This document shows, piece after piece, positions 7,030-14,348 of a DNA stretch of 42,087 nucleotides. Under the pieces are notes generated by a model, which did not search any database, had not been told where the DNA came from, and worked only from the letters and a program-made list of their open reading frames with translations. Both the position numbers and the translations under genes were made by a program. The DNA is from Clostridia bacterium (GTDB lineage Bacteria > Bacillota > Clostridia > Oscillospirales > Acutalibacteraceae): NCBI GenBank assembly GCA_017397845.1, contig JAFQHU010000017.1, positions 1 through 42,087 on the forward strand, read 5' to 3'. Position 1 is the first letter of the stretch, and each line of letters begins with the position of its first letter.

Positions 7030-7944
7030 TTATACGTTGTCCGTAAAGCTTGCTGCGGCCAAAGCGGCAACGGCACCGTCAGCAACGGCAGTTGCGACCT
7101 GTCTGATTCTTTTGCTTCTGCAGTCACCTGCCACGAAAATACCCTGCTGTGCATTTTCGGGAAGACAGCTTTCGTCGGCATTTATGTAACCGTATTCGTT
7201 AAGGCTTACGTTATCTTTGAAAGGCTCGTTCATGGGCTTTTGTCCTATGGCAACAAATACTGCATCACAGGTAAGAACGGACTCTTCGCCTGTTTCTGTG
7301 TTTGTGATAACTATGCCCTCAAAGGCATCTTCACCCTTGATTTCCTTTACTACTGTGGAGTAGATAAAGGAAACGTTATCCTTTTTGTCGAGCTCTTCCT
7401 TGAGCTTAGGCTCACCGGTCACGAAGGCTAAATTCTGCACTACGGTAACCTTTGTGCAGAGCTTGGATAACATTACTGCTTCCTGTAAGGCGCTGTTACC
7501 GCCGCCGATAACGGCTACCTCCTTACCCGCATAAAAGGCTCCGTCACATACTGCACAGTAGGAAATACCTTCGCCCGTGAATTTGTCTTCCTTGGGAAGA
7601 CCGAGTCTTCTGTGCTCACTGCCCACGGCGATGATAACCGCCTTAGCCTTATAGTCCCCTCTTTCACCCTTTACGGTATAGTAGCCGGGGGTGCCTTCGA
7701 TGGCTACCGCCTTATCAAGCTCGAACTCAGCCCCCTGTGCCATAGCCTGTTCAACCAATCTGTCGCCAAGCTCACTGCCGGTCATGGTGACAAAGCCGGG
7801 GTAATTTTCGACCTTGGGAGAATGGGTAATCTGACCGCCGAAGGTCTCTCTTTCGAGGATGAGAACACTTTTGTCTGCTCTGCGCAGATATACGGAAGCC
7901 GTAAGTCCGGCGGGACCTGCGCCGATAATTATAACGTCATACAT
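7030..7944 (-). CDS. trxB: Thioredoxin reductase
   Basis: The 304-residue cytosolic flavoenzyme uses NAD(P)H to reduce thioredoxin/glutaredoxin-type disulfides. The FAD-binding GAGPAG is at residues 8-13, the redox-active CAVC at C130-C133, the NAD(P)H-binding GGGNSALQEA at about 147-156, and the C-terminal FAD motif GIFVAGDCRSK follows at about 270. Length and order match low-molecular-weight TrxR. It lies 61 bases downstream of nrdD, whose product carries a CPNC redoxin domain, so this enzyme is a natural electron donor for that reductase. The gap holds an 8-bp hairpin (GAAAGCGG / CCGCTTTC) with no T run on this strand, probably a processing or attenuation element rather than a full stop. 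Confidence 0.95.
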   Translation of the reverse strand: MYDVIIIGAGPAGLTASVYLRRADKSVLILERETFGGQITHSPKVENYPGFVTMTGSELGDRLVEQAMAQGAEFELDKAVAIEGTPGYYTVKGERGDYKAKAVIIAVGSEHRRLGLPKEDKFTGEGISYCAVCDGAFYAGKEVAVIGGGNSALQEAVMLSKLCTKVTVVQNLAFVTGEPKLKEELDKKDNVSFIYSTVVKEIKGEDAFEGIVITNTETGEESVLTCDAVFVAIGQKPMNEPFKDNVSLNEYGYINADESCLPENAQQGIFVAGDCRSKRIRQVATAVADGAVAALAAASFTDNV

Positions 7945-8005
7945 AATTTCTACCTCTTCATAAACGGAAAGCGGACAGATTTTTGCCCGCTTTCTTTATT
8001 TTGAT

Positions 8006-10372
8006 TTATCTTTCTGTGTATGCTCTGATGTTTGAAAGGTTAACGATTTTTTCTGCCTTGCCGCCGCTGATAACTACGAGAGTAGGAGCCTGACGGATGT
8101 CAAATTCGTTAGCCATGTCAGGATTTTCGTCAGCTAAAACCTTTTCATATTTTACGCCTGCATCGTCGAGGAACTTCGCTGCCATTTTGCAGTTGGGACA
8201 GGTCTTTGAAGCGAAAAGGATAACTCTGTCCTCTGCCTCACACTCTGCACATTCTGCCTTTTCGGTGCCGAAGCTTCTGCTGATTTCTCTGTCAAGCTTC
8301 AAGGGATTATATTCCACTCTGTGCTCGAATTCTTGGCTCTTACCGTCGTTCCAATTCTGTACGGGACGGTAGTAGCCTGTGATACGGCTGTAAACCTCTG
8401 TTGCCTCACCGCATTCGGGGCATTTGTATTCTTCGCCTACGATATAGCCGTGGTTTTTACATACGGAATATGTGGGAGAAATCGAATAGTAGGGAAGACG
8501 GTAATTGCTTGCGATTTTCTTTACAAGGTTTGCAGCACTCTTCCAATCGGGAAGCTTTTCACCGAGGTAAGCGTGGAATACGGTACCGGAGGTGTAAAGG
8601 GTGTGAAGCTCATCCTGCTTGTCTAATGCTTCAAAGATATCGTCTGTGTAGCCTACGGGAAGGTGTGAGGAGTTCGTATAATAGGGTGTTTCGCCCTTCT
8701 TTGTGTCGCCCGCAGTGATGATGTTGGGATAATGCTTGAGGTCGTGCTTTGCGAGTCTGTATGAGGTTGACTCGGCGGGAGTAGCCTCAAGATTATAAAG
8801 GTCGCCGTACATTTCCTGATAATCGGAAAGTCTTTCTCTCATGTGGTTGAGAACGTCCTTGGCAAACTGCTGTGCTCTGTCATCGGTAAGGTTGCAGCGC
8901 AGCCAGTTGGCGTTGAGAGCAGCTTCGTTCATACCTACAAGACCGATGGTTGAGAAATGGTTTGCGAAGGTGCCGAGATATCTCTTTGTGTAAGGATAAA
9001 GACCTGCTTCGAGGAGGTTTGTGATAACCTTTCTCTTTATGGCAAGAGAACGTGCAGAGATGTCCATAAGCTTATCAAGACGGTTATAGAAATCCTTTTC
9101 GTCCTTTGCAAGGAAAGCAATTCTGGGCATATTGATGGTTACAACACCGATAGAGCCTGTGCTTTCACCGCTGCCGAAAAAGCCGCCGGACTTTTTACGC
9201 AGCTCTCTCAGGTCAAGACGGAGACGGCAGCACATGGAACGTACATCGCTGGGCTCCATGTCGGAGTTGATGTAGTTTGAGAAATAGGGTGTGCCGTATT
9301 TTGCGGTCATTTCGAAAAGAAGCTTGTTGTTTTCGGTTTCTGACCAGTCAAAATCTCTGGTGATGGAATAAGTGGGGATGGGATATTGGAAGCCTCTGCC
9401 GTTTGCGTCGCCTTCGATCATGGTTTCGATGAAGGCACGGTTTATCATATCCATTTCCTCTTTACAGTCCTTATATTTGAAATCCATTTCCTTGCCGCCA
9501 ACGATAGCGTTAAGCTCTGCAAGGTCATTGGGAACTGTCCAGTCGAGAGTGATGTTTGAGAAGGGAGCCTGTGTACCCCATCTTGAGGGTGTATTTACAC
9601 CGTAGATAAAGGATTCGATGCACTTTTTAACCTGGTCATAATTAAGCTTATCAGCCTTTACGAAGGGAGCAAGATAAGTATCGAAGGACGAGAAAGCCTG
9701 TGCGCCCGCCCATTCATTCTGCATGATTCCGAGGAAGTTTACCATCTGATTGCAAAGAGTGGCAAGATGGGAAGCGGGTGAAGAGGTAATTTTGCCCGTT
9801 ACACCGCCGAGACCCTCCTGGATAAGCTGTTTGAGTGACCAACCTGCGCAGTAACCGGTGAGCATTGAAAGGTCATGAAGATGGATGTCTGCATTGCGGT
9901 GAGCGTTTGCGATTTCATCGTCATAAACCTCTGAAAGCCAATAGTTAGCAGTGATGGCACCTGAGTTATTGAGGATAAGACCGCCGACAGAGTATGTAAC
10001 GGTGGAATTTTCCTTAACACGCCAATCGTTTACGTTAACGTAATTATCCACGATCTCTTTATAGTCGAGGAGTGTGGTATTGATATCACGGAGCTTTTCG
10101 TGCTGACGGCGGTAAAGGATGTATGCTTTAGCTACATCGGAATAACCTGCCTGAACGAGAACGTGCTCGACACTGTCCTGGATATCTTCGACGGCTACAT
10201 GTCCGTCTTTGATTTTCGGCTCGAAATCGGCCGTAACTTTGAGAGCAAGGAAGTCGATGATGTCGGGGTTGTAATCTCTGCCCTGTGCTTCAAAGGCAAG
10301 AGTGATAGCCTGGGTAATTTTCGCTAAATCGAAGTCGATGATTTTACCTGTTCTTTTTAAAACGGTATACAT
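8006..10372 (-). CDS. nrdD: Anaerobic (class III) ribonucleoside-triphosphate reductase fused to a glutaredoxin-like domain
   Basis: The 788-residue enzyme reduces ribonucleotides to deoxyribonucleotides using a glycyl radical, without oxygen. The N-terminal ATP-cone (MYTVLKRTGKIIDFDLAKIT, to about residue 90) precedes the catalytic barrel. The zinc site is a C-x(n)-CPEC pattern near residues 650-670. The glycyl radical loop is RITGYYRPVQNWNDGK. An unusual C-terminal extension (about 715-788) is a glutaredoxin/thioredoxin fold with CPNC at 725-728 and a cis-Pro (APTLVV). The start at 10372 is set by an AAGGAGG site; an in-frame GTG at 10444 would lie inside an NrdR box. The activase gene nrdG is not in this window. 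Confidence 0.95.
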   Translation of the reverse strand: MYTVLKRTGKIIDFDLAKITQAITLAFEAQGRDYNPDIIDFLALKVTADFEPKIKDGHVAVEDIQDSVEHVLVQAGYSDVAKAYILYRRQHEKLRDINTTLLDYKEIVDNYVNVNDWRVKENSTVTYSVGGLILNNSGAITANYWLSEVYDDEIANAHRNADIHLHDLSMLTGYCAGWSLKQLIQEGLGGVTGKITSSPASHLATLCNQMVNFLGIMQNEWAGAQAFSSFDTYLAPFVKADKLNYDQVKKCIESFIYGVNTPSRWGTQAPFSNITLDWTVPNDLAELNAIVGGKEMDFKYKDCKEEMDMINRAFIETMIEGDANGRGFQYPIPTYSITRDFDWSETENNKLLFEMTAKYGTPYFSNYINSDMEPSDVRSMCCRLRLDLRELRKKSGGFFGSGESTGSIGVVTINMPRIAFLAKDEKDFYNRLDKLMDISARSLAIKRKVITNLLEAGLYPYTKRYLGTFANHFSTIGLVGMNEAALNANWLRCNLTDDRAQQFAKDVLNHMRERLSDYQEMYGDLYNLEATPAESTSYRLAKHDLKHYPNIITAGDTKKGETPYYTNSSHLPVGYTDDIFEALDKQDELHTLYTSGTVFHAYLGEKLPDWKSAANLVKKIASNYRLPYYSISPTYSVCKNHGYIVGEEYKCPECGEATEVYSRITGYYRPVQNWNDGKSQEFEHRVEYNPLKLDREISRSFGTEKAECAECEAEDRVILFASKTCPNCKMAAKFLDDAGVKYEKVLADENPDMANEFDIRQAPTLVVISGGKAEKIVNLSNIRAYTER

Positions 10373-10437
10373 TATTTTTTCCTCCTTAATTATTACATAT
10401 TTTAGTATTCGTTCCTTATACGGCAATAAATCCCAAA

Positions 10438-10453
10438 CCACCATATATAGGGT
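10438..10453 (-). promoter_or_regulatory. NrdR-box-like site 2
   Basis: On the minus strand ACCCTATATATGGTGG matches the palindromic NrdR consensus (ACAC-TATATA-GTGT type) at most positions. It lies in the nrdD leader, 54 bp centre to centre from site 1. Confidence 0.65.
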
Positions 10454-10485
10454 GTTTCTCCCCTCAAGGAACGGGTGCGTGAATT

Positions 10486-10514
10486 ATAATAGCACAAAAT
10501 ATAGCGGATTGCAA
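10486..10514 (-). promoter_or_regulatory. nrdD promoter with NrdR-box-like site 1 in the spacer
   Basis: The -35 TTGCAA (10509-10514) and -10 TATTAT (10486-10491) have a 17-base spacer. The spacer largely consists of a CTATAT-TTGTG NrdR-like half-palindrome (10492-10507), the position expected for repression of dNTP synthesis genes. Confidence 0.65.
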
Positions 10515-10639
10515 TAGTTTGAGCACAATTTCTTGTATTTTTCAAAAGAAAAAAATATACAAGATATTGGGGTGCTCTGCTCTCAAATTTTGTACACTTT
10601 TCCTTTTCTTTCAAAATTACATTTTTCCGTCAAAAAAAC

Positions 10640-10668
10640 TTGATACTTTCGGAAAAATGTAGTATAAT
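10640..10668 (+). promoter_or_regulatory. Promoter of the zinc-ribbon gene
   Basis: TTGATA (10640-10645), a 17-base spacer and TATAAT (10663-10668). This rules out the upstream in-frame start at 10640. Confidence 0.8.
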
Positions 10669-10699
10669 GAAATTTATAAAAATACGAAGGAGAGTAATT

Positions 10700-11056
10700 A
10701 TGGTTTGCAAAGAGTGTGAAAAGACAATTGCAAAAAACAGCAATTACTGTAAATATTGCGGTGCCAAGGTCGAAAAAGCCGAGAAGGAAGAAAAAAAGGT
10801 TTCCGTTATAAATACGAAGAAAACCGCCAAGGATGATACCTCCCTTTTATTCAAAGAGGTCGAGGTAACGGAAAGCGAAGCCGAAACAGGTGCCGAAAGA
10901 ATCCTCGATTTCGACGGTGCCGTTGAACCCTTACATATCGTATTCCCGAAGCTTTTCTGCACAGGACAGCTCTTTATGGTAAAGAAGTATAAGTTCCTGA
11001 ATGAGCAGGGCAAAAAGTATAAGAAAAATATTCTTATCAGAGTTAATATTGCGTAA
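10700..11056 (+). CDS. Zinc-ribbon domain protein
   Basis: The 118-residue protein begins with a zinc ribbon (C-x2-C at residues 3-6 and YCKYCG at about 17-22), the short ribbon common at the N-terminus of diverse Clostridia proteins. The middle is charged and probably disordered, ending around KKTAKDD. The C-terminal 50 residues (VEPLHIVFPKLFCTGQLFMVKKYKF) are more hydrophobic and unrecognised. The start is fixed by GAAGGAGAG and a good promoter. It has no membrane segment, function is unknown, and it is not operonic with neighbours. Confidence 0.75.
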   Translation: MVCKECEKTIAKNSNYCKYCGAKVEKAEKEEKKVSVINTKKTAKDDTSLLFKEVEVTESEAETGAERILDFDGAVEPLHIVFPKLFCTGQLFMVKKYKFLNEQGKKYKKNILIRVNIA

Positions 11057-11106
11057 AGCATTACACAGGGAGCTGTCGCTTTAAGCGCAGACCAAAAAGC
11101 ATAAAA

Positions 11107-11138
11107 GAGCCGATACACCGTGTATCAGCTCTTTTTTT
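11107..11138. terminator. Bidirectional terminator between zinc-ribbon and kinase genes
   Basis: The stem GAGC-x-GATACAC / GTGTATC-x-GCTC has a T run on the + side and TTTTAT on the minus side, between converging genes. Confidence 0.8.
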
Positions 11139-11141
11139 ACA

Positions 11142-11654
11142 TTATTGAATATCAATCTCATATTCTTCATCAATAAGCACATAATTAACTCCGTGCCCTT
11201 CGGCAAGAGCCAGCGTCTCGGCATTATCCTTAAGCATAGCTTCGACGGTGCAGTCGCTGTCGTCGAGTCGCTTTTCTATTATATCTGCATATTTCTTTAT
11301 ATCACCGAAATGCCCTCTGATATACCTTTCGCTCATCACCAGGCAGTAATATCTGATGTCGGCGAGGCAATCCTGTGTAAAGTCCTTCTGCCAGTCAAAG
11401 GGAATATAACAACCCTCCACGATGAGATTCTGCCCGTTTTCGACCGCGGTCTTTATCATCTCACGGACTATCGGCCACAGATATGCCGTAAGACTTTCAC
11501 CGTCGCTTAAGGCTGTCAGCTCTGTCTGTCCGCTTCGGATAAGACCCATTTTCAGATGGTCTATCGACAGGTAAGGGTATCTGTATTTTTCGAGGAGCCT
11601 TTGAGCAAGAGCTGTTTTGCCCGTATGGGATGCTCCCGCGATAAGAATAATCAT
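11142..11654 (-). CDS. P-loop kinase/AAA-type small ATPase
   Basis: The 170-residue protein has a Walker A motif GASHTGKT at residues 7-14 and an acidic LSIDHLKMG segment at about 35-43, typical of small-molecule kinases of the P-loop NTPase group. The NLIVEGCYIPFDW segment (about 95-107) resembles the second strand and substrate region of adenylate-kinase- and 2-phosphoglycerate-kinase-like proteins. The phosphate acceptor is unknown. It is the last gene of the lexA operon, 5 bases after the acetyltransferase gene, so it may be induced by DNA damage. Confidence 0.7.
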   Translation of the reverse strand: MIILIAGASHTGKTALAQRLLEKYRYPYLSIDHLKMGLIRSGQTELTALSDGESLTAYLWPIVREMIKTAVENGQNLIVEGCYIPFDWQKDFTQDCLADIRYYCLVMSERYIRGHFGDIKKYADIIEKRLDDSDCTVEAMLKDNAETLALAEGHGVNYVLIDEEYEIDIQ

Positions 11655-11659
11655 AGCTT

Positions 11660-12109
11660 TTAAACCTTCTTTACATATACTCTCGACTCATAGCCGTCCA
11701 TATCCTTCATAAAAGCATAAAACTCATAGCCGAACCCTTCATAAAGACCTGTATGATTAGTCGAAATATAAACTCTGTCAAAGCTCTTTTCTCTCGCTCT
11801 TTCTTCAGCGAAGGAAAGAAGCTTTCCGCTGTAGCGGTGGCCTCTGTACTGCGGAAAGGTGTAAACGAAGCCTATCCACGGAGTAAGCTCCGTAGGCTGA
11901 ATGTCATCCTTTTCAGCCAGTGTACAGAAAGAAATGAGATCATCCCCTTCCGTAAGCATAAGCACCTCCGAGCTTTCACCGACAGCCTCTTTAAATGTGC
12001 CTTCCTTAAGACACTTATGGAGAAACTGACCTGCACTCCACTCGCATTCTTTTATTTTACCGAGCCAGTGCTCCTGACTGTCCGAGCTGTAATATCCGAT
12101 TATTTCCAA
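11660..12109 (-). CDS. GNAT family N-acetyltransferase
   Basis: The 149-residue acetyltransferase shows the GNAT acetyl-CoA-binding segment: a strand with WIGFVYTFPQYRGHRYSGKLL (about residues 78-98), whose QYRGHRYSG is the Q/RxxGxG/A pyrophosphate loop, then helix SFAEERAREK and YISTNHTGLYEGFGYEF near the end. The acceptor is unknown. It starts with TTG 17 bases after the lexA stop codon, behind a GGTGGTGA ribosome binding site, so it is co-transcribed with lexA. Co-expression suggests a stress role but proves nothing. Confidence 0.85.
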   Translation of the reverse strand: MEIIGYYSSDSQEHWLGKIKECEWSAGQFLHKCLKEGTFKEAVGESSEVLMLTEGDDLISFCTLAEKDDIQPTELTPWIGFVYTFPQYRGHRYSGKLLSFAEERAREKSFDRVYISTNHTGLYEGFGYEFYAFMKDMDGYESRVYVKKV

Positions 12110-12125
12110 ATCCGTTTCACCACCA

Positions 12126-12719
12126 TCAAAGGTATCTCATCATCGCCACAGCCTTACCCAAAATGATAAGCTCGTTTACGATGATAGGCTCGAAGGCGTC
12201 ATTTTCGGGCTGAAGACGGAAATGACCGTTTTCTTTGTAAAAGGTTTTTACGGTGGCTTCGTCCTCGATAAGAGCGACCACTATATCGCCGTTGCGGGCG
12301 GTGGGCGTTTTTTCAACGAAGAGAATATCCCCGTCATAAATACCCGCATTAATCATACTTTCACCGCGGACACGAAGGGCAAAAAGCTCTTTATCCTTTG
12401 AAAGATGGCCGCCGGTAAAGGGCAGATAGCATTCCACCTGCTCCACGGCTAAAATGGGCAGACCGGCAGTAACGGTACCGAGGAGCGGTACGTGGCGCAC
12501 GTTTTCAGCCTGTCCCACAATACGGATGGAGCGTTTGAGCATAGGGTCACGGACAATATAACCCTTTTCCTCAAGTGCATCAAGATTTGCCTGTACCGAT
12601 GAGGTGGAGCGAAGACCCACAGCCTGACAGATTTCTCTGACTGAGGGAGGCACACCGTCACCCATTCTTTCCTTAAGGTATTCTAAAATAAGATGCTGAT
12701 TTTCACTTAAAGGCTTCAT
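12126..12719 (-). CDS. lexA: LexA repressor, SOS response regulator
   Basis: The 197-residue repressor has an N-terminal winged helix (about residues 1-65; RSTSSVQANLDALEEKGYI is the recognition region). The autocleavage site is A85-G86 in GTVTAGLPI, with catalytic S121 in GESMINAG and K158 in EATVKTF. RecA-stimulated self-cleavage would derepress SOS genes. Two LexA boxes flank its own promoter, giving autoregulation. It heads a minus-strand operon with the GNAT and P-loop genes. Length and residue spacing are standard. Confidence 0.97.
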   Translation of the reverse strand: MKPLSENQHLILEYLKERMGDGVPPSVREICQAVGLRSTSSVQANLDALEEKGYIVRDPMLKRSIRIVGQAENVRHVPLLGTVTAGLPILAVEQVECYLPFTGGHLSKDKELFALRVRGESMINAGIYDGDILFVEKTPTARNGDIVVALIEDEATVKTFYKENGHFRLQPENDAFEPIIVNELIILGKAVAMMRYL

Positions 12720-12750
12720 AAAATTAACCTCTTTTCTTTTATTTAATCAA

Positions 12751-12764
12751 AAAACAAATGTTCG
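12751..12764 (-). promoter_or_regulatory. LexA box 1
   Basis: On the minus strand CGAACATTTGTTTT matches the Firmicutes LexA consensus CGAAC-N4-GTTC-like palindrome, just downstream of the -10. Confidence 0.8.
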
Positions 12765-12772
12765 TCAAAATC

Positions 12773-12801
12773 AGTATAACATATCTTTCCGAAAAATGCA
12801 A
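12773..12801 (-). promoter_or_regulatory. lexA promoter
   Basis: The -35 TTGCAT (12796-12801), a 17-base spacer and -10 TATACT (12773-12778) are read on the minus strand. The two LexA boxes overlap the -35 end and lie just after the -10. Confidence 0.8.
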
Positions 12802-12812
12802 ACATTTGTTCT
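12799..12812 (-). promoter_or_regulatory. LexA box 2
   Basis: On the minus strand AGAACAAATGTTTG is a second palindromic box overlapping the -35. It lies 93 bases upstream of the divergent LytM gene and could influence that gene too. Confidence 0.8.
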
Positions 12813-12904
12813 TATTTTTTCAAAAAATTTTTTCGGGAATAAACCGACCTCCTTTTATCCATAATAAAAACAAAGAAAAGACTTTTTTGAAATGAGGAAT
12901 TTTT

Positions 12905-13651
12905 ATGAAGGATAAAAGGAAGCTTTTTTCATCTCTTTACACGGGTAAGGGCTTTTATATCACAAGCGCCGTCTGTCTTTCTCTCATAGCAATAGCTATC
13001 GGTGTTATCTACAAAGCCTCCACAAATCTTATATCCGAAATCGCCTATGATACTGACACGAGTATTTCCTTTGCCACCGAGCAGGCAAAGGCGGACAAAA
13101 GGGATGAAGCAGACCCAAGACTCACGGAAACTACCGCAGAAAAAGAAACGACCGTAAATCAAACAACCACCACCGCCCCCACTACTGCCAAAGCACAAAA
13201 GGAAACCACCGCTCCCGTTACGACGACAAAGCCGACGAAAACCGACTACGGAAACACATCCTACATCCTGCCCTGCGAGGACGAAATTTTGAAGGATTAT
13301 TCTCCCACCCCCTCTTACGATGAAACCATGAACGATTGGAGAGCTCACAAAGCGGTGGACTTTATATGCGAAAAGGGTACACCGGTTTACGCTGTGGGAA
13401 ACGGAAGGGTAACAAAGGTTTATGCGGACAGCTCCTACGGCTATTGCATCGAAATCGACTTCGGTGACTTTACGGGCAGATACTGCGGTATGGAGCAAGG
13501 AACCACCGTAAAATTTGATGCCGTAATAAAGAGGGGCGACACTGTGGGCAAAACAGGAGATTTGCCCTGCGAAAGCTCTCAGGAGCCACATTTTCACTTT
13601 GAGATTTTGAAGGACGGAAAGAATGTGGACCCTATCAAGGAAATACGGTAA
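12905..13651 (+). CDS. Membrane-anchored M23/LytM-domain protein, SpoIIQ-like
   Basis: The 248-residue protein has one N-terminal membrane helix (about residues 16-37), a Thr/Lys-rich linker (about 70-112) and a C-terminal M23 peptidase domain facing outward. Zinc-site motifs HKAVD (H148, D152) and HFH (H229, H231) are intact. The extra catalytic His normally in a YxHL motif is replaced: the sequence reads YCGM, with Gly195 at that place. Together with the architecture this recalls SpoIIQ, which binds SpoIIIAH across the forespore membranes and is often enzymatically weak. A vegetative peptidoglycan hydrolase is the alternative. The ribosome binding site is GAGGA about 8 bases upstream; it is divergent from lexA. 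Confidence 0.8.
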   Translation: MKDKRKLFSSLYTGKGFYITSAVCLSLIAIAIGVIYKASTNLISEIAYDTDTSISFATEQAKADKRDEADPRLTETTAEKETTVNQTTTTAPTTAKAQKETTAPVTTTKPTKTDYGNTSYILPCEDEILKDYSPTPSYDETMNDWRAHKAVDFICEKGTPVYAVGNGRVTKVYADSSYGYCIEIDFGDFTGRYCGMEQGTTVKFDAVIKRGDTVGKTGDLPCESSQEPHFHFEILKDGKNVDPIKEIR

Positions 13652-13652
13652 T

Positions 13653-13685
13653 TAAATGCAAAATGCAAAGTGCAAAATGCAAAAT
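13653..13685 (-). repeat. Short tandem heptamer repeat (inverted copy)
   Basis: Four imperfect tandem units of TGCAAAA follow directly on the stop codon of the LytM gene, the reverse complement of the repeat at 6971-7001. Confidence 0.7.
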
Positions 13686-13744
13686 AGGCGGGGAAAACTT
13701 CGGGTGAAAATAAAAGATACACCGCCCAGTTGATATAGTGTATC

Positions 13745-13771
13745 GTAGAGCGGGGTGAGGTCATCTCGCCG
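13745..13771 (+). repeat. REP-like palindrome c
   Basis: It starts GTAGAG, has a degenerate stem (GCGGGGTGA / TCATCTCGC) and ends GCCG. It is the least perfect member of the family. Confidence 0.5.
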
Positions 13772-13824
13772 AATTTTTCTCGAAAAATGCACTTGCTAAA
13801 TAAGAATTTGCGGAAATAAAATCC

Positions 13825-13906
13825 GTAGGGGTCGGCGCCCCGACGACCCGTTATCAGATTGTTTGTCTGTTTGTTTCTTCGGGCTGTCGAGGGCGCCAGC
13901 CCCTAC
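13825..13906. repeat. REPIN-like pair of inverted REP palindromes (d and e)
   Basis: Element d (13825-13850) begins GTAGGGG and ends ACCCG on the + strand. Element e (13880-13906) has the same ends on the minus strand. The 29 bases between are T-rich. Two REPs in inverted orientation are the classic mobile REPIN unit. Confidence 0.7.
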
Positions 13907-13946
13907 AAAATTTGTTTAATAACTTCCAAATTATTAAATAGATAAA

Positions 13947-13979
13947 TGGGCTTACACTCTGTGTATCAGCCCTCTTTTT
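13947..13979 (+). terminator. Candidate terminator in the REP-rich intergenic region
   Basis: The stem GGGCT-x-ACAC / GTGT-x-AGCCC is followed by TCTTTTT. It may end transcription from the LytM gene 300 bases upstream. Confidence 0.5.
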
Positions 13980-14042
13980 ACCCTCATCCGCCTGCAATAC
14001 AAAATCGGAATAACTTCACATACAACAAAACAATTTTCTGCC

Positions 14043-14070
14043 GTAGGGCGGGGTGACTCTACCCCGCCGC
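14043..14070 (+). repeat. REP-like palindrome f
   Basis: It starts GTAGGG, has an 8-bp perfect stem GGCGGGGT / ACCCCGCC and ends GCCGC. Confidence 0.75.
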
Positions 14071-14092
14071 AAATCTGACCTGATTGTAAATC

Positions 14093-14110
14093 GTAGGGGC
14101 CCCCATTGGT
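14093..14110 (+). repeat. Truncated REP-like element g
   Basis: GTAGGGGCCCCCATTGG is the left half and loop of the family; the right half is missing. Confidence 0.55.
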
Positions 14111-14180
14111 TATCTGCTGAAATTACAGCAACCTTGCAGAAAATTACCGTAGAGTCACGGTATGCCGAGATCAAAAAAAT

Positions 14181-14240
14181 AAAACCGTTATGTTGGTCGG
14201 ATTTTTTCGGCCTGAGTAACGGTTTTTTGTTTTTTCGTTT
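14181..14240 (+). terminator. Strong terminator-like hairpin before padR
   Basis: ACCGTTA pairs with TAACGGT, with an inner GG-CG / CGGCC stem, and is followed by a long T run. It insulates the PadR operon from upstream transcription. Confidence 0.7.
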
Positions 14241-14268
14241 TAAAAGATCAAAGTTTTATATTTTCATA

Positions 14269-14297
14269 TTGACAATATCGTTAAACGATGTTATCAT
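14269..14297 (+). promoter_or_regulatory. PadR operon promoter
   Basis: A perfect TTGACA (14269-14274), a 17-base spacer and TATCAT (14292-14297). The spacer is almost filled by operator O1. Confidence 0.8.
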
Positions 14298-14323
14298 ATT
14301 TACAGAAAGTATCGTTTAACGAT
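14277..14323 (+). promoter_or_regulatory. Two palindromic operators O1 and O2
   Basis: ATCGTTAAACGAT (14277-14289) and ATCGTTTAACGAT (14311-14323) are the same palindrome with the central base exchanged, 34 bp apart centre to centre. One lies between -35 and -10, the other at about +8 to +20. They are probable autoregulatory sites for the PadR-family product. Confidence 0.75.
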
Positions 14324-14348
14324 AATATCCTTGAAAGAGGTGATAACC

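Noticed and set aside
10373..10444. Longer nrdD start at GTG 10444
   Set aside because: It lies within an NrdR-like box, has no ribosome binding site and precedes the normal ATP-cone N-terminus by 24 unmatched residues.
12929..13597. 222-residue minus-strand frame opposite the LytM gene
   Set aside because: It is a shadow of a gene with clear domains; the Thr-rich linker gives Gly/Ser-rich antisense sequence and there is no ribosome binding site.
14053..14319. 88-residue open frame in the intergenic region before padR
   Set aside because: It runs through two REP elements, a terminator hairpin and the padR promoter.
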